This document shows, piece after piece, positions 14,184 to 21,751 of a DNA stretch of 23,020 nt. The stretch comes from JABICX01 sp964528765. Lineage in GTDB: Archaea; Nanobdellota; Nanobdellia; UBA10117; JABICX01. Both the position numbers and the translations under genes were made by a program. How positions within the stretch are numbered: position 1 is the stretch's first letter; each line of letters begins with the position of its first letter. Location: NCBI GenBank assembly GCA_964528765.1, contig CAZGVA010000015.1, forward strand, positions 1-23,020, written 5' to 3'. Below the pieces are notes generated by a model. That model ran no database searches, was not told the DNA's origin, and was given only the letters and a program-made list of their open reading frames with translations.

Positions 14184-17100
14184 TTAAAGCGCATTTTCTG
14201 TTTCATTTGCAACAAACCATAATGAATTATTATATTCTCCTGCTGCTTGATTTACAGGAACAGATATAAAGAATTTTAAATAAACTTTATCATTTGTACC
14301 TAATAATTCACCAATACGATTATCTGTTGGTTGAGTAGTTAATGAATATTTTTCACTTACAGGAACAGTATTATCGACAGTGCTATTTGAGATTTTCTCA
14401 TTAACTAAATCAATTATTTCAACACCACTCTGACTTTCTAAATGACCGCTTGCATTTAGGTACACATCAACAGTCATACCAATGGCTTCTGCCACATCAA
14501 TATAATACTCAGTTACACCTGCACCATTATTACCATCCGCAGGACTATCTGATGCATCCGGTATCATTGTACTCCAATTTAATCTACTATCAAAAAACCC
14601 TGCTAAATTAATTGCCACAGATTTTGGAGTAATTGTAAATTCAAATACATCTGACTCATTTGTGTTATGTACGGTATCATTTGCATAAAATTGCCAACCA
14701 GTTATATCTCCACCAGCTCCTTGAACTGAAATTGTGTAATTAGATTCATTTTGCACACCTGCAAACGGTATATATGTGTGATTTACCCATGCACCGCTAT
14801 CATTTGTTGAAAACATATATCCATCTAATCCTCGATCAAAAACTTCGGACTCATTCCAAGTTACATTAAGCTCAACTAAATTTCCAATATATACGTTAGT
14901 TGCATTTTTTTGTGCAGTATCCCATTGCGGTGCTTGATCATCCATTGGACCTGGTGCAAAAATACTAAACGAAGTCACATCTTCTGAATAAACCACATTT
15001 TCAGTTTCATCAACACCACTTTCTTCAATTGGATTCCAATTTGAACCATCATGTTTAGACATTCTTAATGTTGATTCAGTCATGCCTTCTGCAATAATTA
15101 TTGCTTCATCATAACTAATATTCAAATACATACTAGCAGTCTCTGCGATATTTGTGACATTTACATACGCACCCACATTTGAAAAACCATCAGCATCGGG
15201 CACAAATTGAGTTAACATATTAACTGCAAAATTAGTCCCATTAATAAATGTCATATTTGTATCATTAACATTTAGTCCTTTTGCTTGACCATCAATAAAA
15301 GTTATATTCGAAGTTTCAGTAAGATTTGTAGTTCCATTGAAATTTATGAATGCATTATCATATATTTCAAAACGATCCGCTTCCGAAACATTAACATCAT
15401 AAAACCAACAATTGTCATCAATAAAAATTTCAGTTGAATCAGCTAAACCTTCGGTACTAATCACGATATGATTTGTAGCAAAATCTAATCCACTAATATT
15501 CCAATTATTTTCTGCACCTGCTTGATACCATTGTGGTCCTGCAGTAATTTTAGCAGGATAACTTATACTCGCAGATTTTAATGTCGATTGGTTAGATGAA
15601 GAATCACTATACAAAGAACTTAATTCAGCAGTAGCAGAAGCACTGCTCGTGCCAAGAGTAATTTCATTACCGCCAGATATTTCAGTAAGTTCATCAATAT
15701 CTAAAATATTTTCAACAGTTATATCTTCTTGAAATACAGTTAAACTTCCATCATAAACATTCAAATCATAAAACTTCGCATTTTTTGCATAAAGATTCTT
15801 CGTAGCACCACTACCACTAACATCAAATTGGCCATCATTGTGTGAAAAAGTTCCATCAATCTTTAATGCTGTACTTGTTCCAGTTAAATTTGTTAAACCA
15901 CTTGTAGCGGTATATGCAGTATTTGCGCCAATTTCCAATTTATTAATTGTGTGTGTACCACTTCCACCGGTAAATGTTGTAGTGCCACCGGAATCGTCAG
16001 ACAAATTTAACACCGCAGTTACATTTAAATCACCGGTTCCTGCAATATATTCAGCAGTCCCCATATTTAATAAATATAAATGTAAGCGATTCATAGTCAC
16101 ATCATAACCACTTGCATCAAATTTAACAGTCTCAGTAATTTCTTGCGTAGTAATATTTAACACAGTAAAAATAATATCTGCAGTAATTCGATAGATTGCA
16201 CTATTATGTGAAGATCTTAAAACAAATGTTGTATTATAAATAATTCCGGATGGCAGATACACATCAAGACTATCCTGACTACCATCCATATCAACAAAAC
16301 CTGTGCCATTAATTGTTCCAGTTGAATCGGAAGTAAGCATATAACCATCACTATAATCGCGTTTAAGATACAAATTTCCTGGCGAAACAACAGTTAAAGT
16401 ACCGCCATCCAATCTTAATGCGCCATCTAATTCTAAAGTTGTATTTCCCCATACCTGCAAAGCTGTATCAACAATAAAATTATCTTTGCCGGCTTGAGCT
16501 AATTCTAAATTAAAGAAATTTTGACTCTCATTATCACGTCCACCTGCTAAAATCTGACAATCACCTGTAAAATTTACAGTACCTAGGTTATCTTCAAATA
16601 CACCATCCGTATTATTCCAACAAAGCATAGTATCATCATGTGTAATCAAAGTCGTGCCATTTGTCGCAGAATAATTTCCACCAGAATCAATAATTGTGAT
16701 ATTAAATTCAATCGTTGGGTCATTTACATAACTACAATTTGCATCTAAAGTTCCATTAAGATAAGTAATATTTTTAACAGTAATATTATTGTAGTCATTA
16801 ATATTATCGCAACTTTCATAATAAGTATTTAATTTAGACCCAGTTTCAACAAATAAATTATTGGTTACATTAATACTTCCATCAAGTAAACCACATGACG
16901 TTCCTTCACTAATATTTAAATTGTAAAATGATAAAACATCGGTTGAATCAACACCACAAACTTCATTTCCCCCTACACCATCTTTCAAGACAACGGTTTC
17001 AGTATTGTACTCATATCTTCCATTTGATTGTGCTTTCACATAAGTATAGCCATCCAATAAATTATTAATTTCAAGAGTGCCATTTGTACCGGTATATATA

Positions 17101-20100
17101 CCTTCAATAAGAAGTGCATCATGAGGTGTATCCGAAATTGTAGTAAAATATCTTGATGCAATATATGTTCCACTATCGCCAATTTTCAATGAACCAAACG
17201 TACAATTTGCTTCTGAACAATCAAAAATACCGTAAGTAGTTAAATTACTAAACAAAATATTACCTTCCATTGCCGTCCAAATACCTGAAGCGGGAATTGT
17301 TGTATTAAATCTACCAAAATCATTTTCTCCAGTTGTTCGCAAAATTATCATACCATTTTCACTTTCAAAATGTCCAACACTTGCATTAAAGTTTCTAAAA
17401 ATTATATCTAAATTAGGTGGTACTAATAAATCCGTAAAATTTAATGTGCCATTTATTGTTGCATTGCCATGTGCTGCAAAAACTGCTGAACCTTCTGAAA
17501 AATTAACATATGCTTCTTCAGAAACAGATAAAGATATGCAATCTAAGTCTCTAAAACTAATTTCTCCACCTAATATTTCCAAAAATTGAAATGCTGGCTC
17601 ATTAATTTCAGCTTTTGTTGCAATAATTTTATCAACCTCAGAATCATTATGCCTATGTGCAATTATTGCAGAATCACCAAATAACTCTTCATCTGCAATA
17701 CTATGATTTGAAGCAAATGTACTTAATATTGCATCATCTACATAAAATGAATCACCTGTTTCAAATTCATTAAAATTTGAATAACTAAACGAACTATCGC
17801 TACCCACCATTCCTAAATATTTCGCTCTTGTAAAATTAACATTCTCAGTTAACCAATTAATTGAATTATTAGATGACCAGTATACTTGGTCCGGTGTTGT
17901 TGTAGTCATATCTGTATAAACAATTCTTTTATGTATCGCAGAACCAAACCATGCTGGTGCAGATAAACCTCCTGCAAAAGATAAATCCTTACTATCTATC
18001 TTATCTGTAACAGCTGTGCCGGTTCCATCATTCATTCTCCACCAATAAATCATATCTTCACCAATACCTCGGTCATTCATATCAGCATTAGCTCTCCCCA
18101 AAGAAATATAATCATCATAAAAACGAGCATCTCGAATTACACCTGAATAATTATACTGCAAACCTTCCCAATAATCTTCAGAAGTTCCAATATAGATTAA
18201 TCCTGCATCTGGATTCATACTATTACCTGAAGAAGAATCATATGTATAAGAAACAGTTGTACCATTCCGATATAAACCCGTAGTACGAAGTGAACCAAAA
18301 AGTCCGTGCGTAAATCCAACATGTTGCCAATCATTTAATGTATACGCACCATCTGTTGATGCGATATATTCATCAAATCCACTATAACCATCTGCCACAC
18401 GTAAAGTTAATACACCTTCTTCAAAACCAAACCAAAAGCCATAATCATCGTACATATCTCCTTCAGCAATTATAGTTTTATTTCCAGATAAAGAACCCGG
18501 TTTAACCCATGCAGTAAAAGATAACTCTGGTAAAATACCAGTACTTGACGCACTATAAATATAATCACGTGCAGTAAAACTTAATCCATAAAAATCTAAA
18601 ACATTATCTGTATTAATTAAATTTAATCCTTCACTATCATTTGTGAAACCCAGCGTATATGGATTACCTGCTCCAGACCAGATATTTGAATCAGTTACAT
18701 CAAAAATACTAAAAGTTAAATTCGTTAAATCATTTAACGAAAAAGTATTATTATTAAAAATATCAATAACAGATATTGAAGAATTTCTTGCGAAGAATCT
18801 TGAAGAAGAATCTATCCAAATATCTGTGTAAGTTACATTTTTACCAATTAAAATTCTATTTGCAGAAAAAGAAGAGTTACTTAATTCAATTGTTCCATTT
18901 TCTATAACAACATCGCCATACGCAATATTTTCAAAAGTTTGTCCTGGACCACCCATACCATTTACAATAACCGTAGCATTTGTAATATACAATGTTGCAT
19001 TATTAATAATCGTTAAATTACTTAGCGTAAGAATAATTGAGCCATTTTCACAACGCGTTGTATCATTAATAAACCAATCAACACCTGCAACGGGATCAAC
19101 ATCATCATCTGTAGTATTCGTACAAATTGGTAATCCACTACCCTCACCCACACTATAATTTGAAAAACCCGTAACATCAAACTGATACGTACTTCCAGAA
19201 TTTTCTACATCACTACAAATGCCTGCGTCACATAACGCACCGTCTTTGTAAGGATAAGGCTCATTAATACTTAAACCATAAAAGGTTAAATTTGCTATAG
19301 TAGTTAAAAAACTTGGAAAAGCAACACTATTGACTTCAATTAAATTGCTTGTTAAATTAATATCAGCTCCTAAATCAAGAATTCCACCTACTGCGATATC
19401 TAAATCACTTAAATTCCAATTAACTTGTGCATTTGTATTATTATATATTAACTGATTAAAATCAGTTGGTTCCGATTCATCTATAATTAAACTATTTGTT
19501 GCATTTAAAGTATTATTAATCAAGCGGTTATCTGAAGAGAATATCGCGATTTTAACTGCATTAGTTATTGCAGAAAAATTTGAATTAATTATATCATTAT
19601 TATCTCCATCTAAATATAATGCAAATTCACCCGTAACTGAACTATTAATATCCGATATTGTTGAATTTGAAACATTATTCAAGTACAAACCATAACTTGT
19701 AGACGTACCATTTGCAGCAATTAAACAATTTTTAATTGTTATGTTTTCAACGTGAGATGCATTCAACACATACTCATCATCTGAATCAATATAATAATTC
19801 GCACAGTCCAATATAACTTCGCTTGTGTTTATAGTTAAATTTGTTAATACTTCATTATCATAATTTTGAGTGAGTGTCCGATTTTCATAAACAATTGGTC
19901 CAAATAAAATTTCTCTACTTGATGTATCTGATTGAGCTGATTCTTGACTTAATGAATCAACACAACTAACATTTGCTCGCCATACTTCACCCAAGATTGT
20001 TGCATCATAGGGTATTGTTTGTAAGGTAGTTTCTTGATTATCATTTACAGTTGTTGTTCCACTATACGCTAATTTCTCATTATCCGGCATGGTTTCAGTT

Positions 20101-21518
20101 GAACTATTCCACACAGTCCAATATATGGACAAAGTTGCATCATTATCATCATCACATCCACCTTTTAAAGTTAAATCAGATGTATCATTTGGTCCTACTG
20201 GATAAATCTGAACATATACTGCTGAAGGTTCGGAATCACTTGCCGAGCATTCACCAGGTCCTAAACAACTTCCTGTACAAACTGTTGCGCAAGTAGGTTC
20301 TACTGCAACTGCATTATAACAAATATTATCTCCATCGCACCATAAACAATTTGCTTGCTGAGTACAACCATTTGGCTCTGAAGAACAACCAAAGGGAGTA
20401 TGCGATCCACAATCGGGAAATGGATCATAAGCCCATGCCGTCTCATTACCAAATGTAAACGTTAAAGCAGCATAACCTGCAATATATACATAATTATCAA
20501 AATAAGATGTTTCAGAACAGGTATAATTTTCAATCAAGAACTTTACAGGTTTAAAATTATCTTCTACAGATAAATCTGAATATAATATAACCGTACCTTC
20601 GGCATCAATTAACTTAAGTTGCGAACTCATATCTGTATCGCCACAAAGAATATTGCGAAAATCCAGCTCATCCACCGTATCATTTAAATCTAAAAGCGTC
20701 TCAGTCCAGGTTGCATTTGGCGATTCAATAGATAGATCGGCAGTTCCACTAACATTAAACTCTACGCGCCACAATTCATTATCTTTAAGATATGTTACAA
20801 CATTAAGAACTTCAATTGTAACTTCGAAGGTTTGGTTTGAAAGATGCGGAGTAATCCATTCTAATCTATCAATCAAATTATCTCCATCAGTATCTTTGTA
20901 TATTAATGAAACTTGGAAATCTTCTGTAACATCTGTTTTAAATCCGTTAATATACCAATATAATTTTATTTTTTCTTGTTTAGCATTTTGAATCGAGGTA
21001 TAGGTCTTAACATTTTTATAAGATATATCTGAATAAACGGTGATTTGTTTTGCACTGGAATTTATTTCAACTTCTTCAACTTCAGGTGAAGGTGTAGCGT
21101 ATAAAATTTCAAAATCGTTAATTTTTTCTTCAGAAATTTCTTCTGAAAAAGCAATTTGCGTTTTTAATAAATCGGATGAAATTGTATATAAATTTTCATC
21201 AATAATTACGTCTAAAACAACATCTTTAACACGTATATTTTGTGCATACGTTGGCAAATCAATGGTTCTTTCCGCAGATTCTGCAACAGCATATTGCGGT
21301 TCGACTTGTGCAATTGGTTTAGACCATTCTACAGGTTTTCCAATTTCAATGAATTCAGTAATTTGAACACCGCCACCTGTATTTGGCATGCCTGTTGAAT
21401 ATCCAAAAATATTTGGTTCAAGAACAAGCATTAGCTGAAGGAAAATTGCAACAAGCATAAATAAAAATAATATATGCATCTGCCATCGAAGTTTAATTGG
21501 TTGAGGTTCTAATCGCAT
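14184..21518 (-). CDS. Giant surface protein (2444 aa) with beta-helix, LamG and Ig-like domains
   Basis: N-terminal membrane helix (about 15-35), then exit motif FGYSTGMPNTGGGVQI (38-53). A first beta-rich part is followed by a Cys-rich module (about 369-425) and a right-handed beta-helix (about 540-700; ITIKNC, YLNNVSNSTISD, NSNFSAIT repeats). A LamG/concanavalin-like domain lies at about 990-1195 (FTAWVKPGS, DWQHVGFTHG, WWRMNDGTG). A long beta-helical, sequon-dense stretch follows, then a PGF-pre-PGF-like segment (about 2100-2190, ending SFSIFAPG), an Ig-like domain and a C-terminal domain (about 2300-2444) shared with the 291-aa protein. Few Lys/Arg and very many N-x-S/T sites point to a glycosylated outside location. 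Domains fit adhesion or glycan binding. Its start lies inside the abrB-like gene; a GGAGG is 12 bases upstream. Confidence 0.88.
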   Translation of the reverse strand: MRLEPQPIKLRWQMHILFLFMLVAIFLQLMLVLEPNIFGYSTGMPNTGGGVQITEFIEIGKPVEWSKPIAQVEPQYAVAESAERTIDLPTYAQNIRVKDVVLDVIIDENLYTISSDLLKTQIAFSEEISEEKINDFEILYATPSPEVEEVEINSSAKQITVYSDISYKNVKTYTSIQNAKQEKIKLYWYINGFKTDVTEDFQVSLIYKDTDGDNLIDRLEWITPHLSNQTFEVTIEVLNVVTYLKDNELWRVEFNVSGTADLSIESPNATWTETLLDLNDTVDELDFRNILCGDTDMSSQLKLIDAEGTVILYSDLSVEDNFKPVKFLIENYTCSETSYFDNYVYIAGYAALTFTFGNETAWAYDPFPDCGSHTPFGCSSEPNGCTQQANCLWCDGDNICYNAVAVEPTCATVCTGSCLGPGECSASDSEPSAVYVQIYPVGPNDTSDLTLKGGCDDDNDATLSIYWTVWNSSTETMPDNEKLAYSGTTTVNDNQETTLQTIPYDATILGEVWRANVSCVDSLSQESAQSDTSSREILFGPIVYENRTLTQNYDNEVLTNLTINTSEVILDCANYYIDSDDEYVLNASHVENITIKNCLIAANGTSTSYGLYLNNVSNSTISDINSSVTGEFALYLDGDNNDIINSNFSAITNAVKIAIFSSDNRLINNTLNATNSLIIDESEPTDFNQLIYNNTNAQVNWNLSDLDIAVGGILDLGADINLTSNLIEVNSVAFPSFLTTIANLTFYGLSINEPYPYKDGALCDAGICSDVENSGSTYQFDVTGFSNYSVGEGSGLPICTNTTDDDVDPVAGVDWFINDTTRCENGSIILTLSNLTIINNATLYITNATVIVNGMGGPGQTFENIAYGDVVIENGTIELSNSSFSANRILIGKNVTYTDIWIDSSSRFFARNSSISVIDIFNNNTFSLNDLTNLTFSIFDVTDSNIWSGAGNPYTLGFTNDSEGLNLINTDNVLDFYGLSFTARDYIYSASSTGILPELSFTAWVKPGSLSGNKTIIAEGDMYDDYGFWFGFEEGVLTLRVADGYSGFDEYIASTDGAYTLNDWQHVGFTHGLFGSLRTTGLYRNGTTVSYTYDSSSGNSMNPDAGLIYIGTSEDYWEGLQYNYSGVIRDARFYDDYISLGRANADMNDRGIGEDMIYWWRMNDGTGTAVTDKIDSKDLSFAGGLSAPAWFGSAIHKRIVYTDMTTTTPDQVYWSSNNSINWLTENVNFTRAKYLGMVGSDSSFSYSNFNEFETGDSFYVDDAILSTFASNHSIADEELFGDSAIIAHRHNDSEVDKIIATKAEINEPAFQFLEILGGEISFRDLDCISLSVSEEAYVNFSEGSAVFAAHGNATINGTLNFTDLLVPPNLDIIFRNFNASVGHFESENGMIILRTTGENDFGRFNTTIPASGIWTAMEGNILFSNLTTYGIFDCSEANCTFGSLKIGDSGTYIASRYFTTISDTPHDALLIEGIYTGTNGTLEINNLLDGYTYVKAQSNGRYEYNTETVVLKDGVGGNEVCGVDSTDVLSFYNLNISEGTSCGLLDGSINVTNNLFVETGSKLNTYYESCDNINDYNNITVKNITYLNGTLDANCSYVNDPTIEFNITIIDSGGNYSATNGTTLITHDDTMLCWNNTDGVFEDNLGTVNFTGDCQILAGGRDNESQNFFNLELAQAGKDNFIVDTALQVWGNTTLELDGALRLDGGTLTVVSPGNLYLKRDYSDGYMLTSDSTGTINGTGFVDMDGSQDSLDVYLPSGIIYNTTFVLRSSHNSAIYRITADIIFTVLNITTQEITETVKFDASGYDVTMNRLHLYLLNMGTAEYIAGTGDLNVTAVLNLSDDSGGTTTFTGGSGTHTINKLEIGANTAYTATSGLTNLTGTSTALKIDGTFSHNDGQFDVSGSGATKNLYAKNAKFYDLNVYDGSLTVFQEDITVENILDIDELTEISGGNEITLGTSSASATAELSSLYSDSSSNQSTLKSASISYPAKITAGPQWYQAGAENNWNISGLDFATNHIVISTEGLADSTEIFIDDNCWFYDVNVSEADRFEIYDNAFINFNGTTNLTETSNITFIDGQAKGLNVNDTNMTFINGTNFAVNMLTQFVPDADGFSNVGAYVNVTNIAETASMYLNISYDEAIIIAEGMTESTLRMSKHDGSNWNPIEESGVDETENVVYSEDVTSFSIFAPGPMDDQAPQWDTAQKNATNVYIGNLVELNVTWNESEVFDRGLDGYMFSTNDSGAWVNHTYIPFAGVQNESNYTISVQGAGGDITGWQFYANDTVHNTNESDVFEFTITPKSVAINLAGFFDSRLNWSTMIPDASDSPADGNNGAGVTEYYIDVAEAIGMTVDVYLNASGHLESQSGVEIIDLVNEKISNSTVDNTVPVSEKYSLTTQPTDNRIGELLGTNDKVYLKFFISVPVNQAAGEYNNSLWFVANETENAL

Positions 21519-21649
21519 TTTAGAAGAATTCCTCCTTTATTTTTCTTAAACTCAATCTTAGTACCTTTTTTTATTCCCTCATATTCTGCAAGCTTCTTAG
21601 GAATCGTAATAACTAACTGTCCATTCGGCAATTTTTGTACTTTTACCAT
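21509..21649 (-). CDS. AbrB/SpoVT-like DNA-binding protein, 46 aa
   Basis: A short gene encoding MVKVQKLPNGQLVITIPKKL followed by AEYEGIKKGTKIEFKKNKGG and ILLKCD. The pattern (strand, G-Q-L-V-I-T-I-P-K-K-L, helix, KKGTKIEF strand, GGILLK strand) is that of the swapped-hairpin AbrB/MazE/SpoVT fold, which binds DNA as a dimer. The stop TAG (21509-21511) lies inside the giant gene, whose ATG at 21518 is in another frame: a 10-base overlap, so the two are surely cotranscribed. A TATA-like stretch about 26 bases before the ATG is flanked by perfect inverted repeats. It probably controls the giant surface gene and itself. No toxin partner is adjacent, so an antitoxin role is less likely. Confidence 0.85.
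   Translation of the reverse strand: MVKVQKLPNGQLVITIPKKLAEYEGIKKGTKIEFKKNKGGILLKCD
21531..21538 (-). promoter_or_regulatory. Shine-Dalgarno-like site for the giant surface gene
   Basis: AAAGGAGG lies within the abrB-like coding sequence, 12 bases before the giant gene's ATG. The spacing is longer than usual, so efficiency may depend on translational coupling with the overlapping gene. Confidence 0.5.
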
Positions 21650-21659
21650 TTTGTGCTTA

Positions 21660-21697
21660 AAATACTATTAATTTTAATATTGTTTTTAATAGTATTT
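21660..21697 (-). promoter_or_regulatory. Inverted-repeat operator around the abrB-like gene's TATA box
   Basis: AAATACTATTAA (21660-21671) and TTAATAGTATTT (21686-21697) are perfect 12-base arms with a 14-base spacer. The spacer contains AATATTAAAA-like sequence on the minus strand, placed about 26 bases from the ATG at 21649. A dimeric repressor on the arms would block TBP. Alternatively the arms form a hairpin ending the upstream transcript, but no T-run follows closely on the minus strand. Confidence 0.65.
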
Positions 21698-21728
21698 AAA
21701 ATTAACGCAAATTTAGGACCATATGTAC

Positions 21729-21750
21729 AAATAAAATGAAAAATAAGAAA
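21729..21750 (-). terminator. Oligo-T stretch after the PGF-pre-PGF protein gene
   Basis: Immediately past the stop at 21752 the minus strand has three T-blocks (TTTTC, TTTTTC, TTTT). This matches archaeal intrinsic termination and separates the upstream gene from the abrB-giant operon. Confidence 0.45.
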
Positions 21751-21751
21751 A

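Noticed and set aside
14141..14215. Longer N-terminus for the Pro/Gln-tail protein
   Set aside because: The first codon is TTG and the added residues would bury a clear signal peptide starting at the ATG at 14140; the in-between ATGs remain possible.
14184..21518. Plus-strand frames inside the giant gene (for example near 15838, 20051, 20653 and 21040)
   Set aside because: All lie opposite a continuous 2444-codon frame with recognisable domains and lack promoters or families.
21509..21649. AbrB-like protein as the antitoxin of a toxin-antitoxin pair
   Set aside because: No toxin-like small gene (MazF, PIN or similar) is adjacent; the overlapping partner is the giant surface gene.
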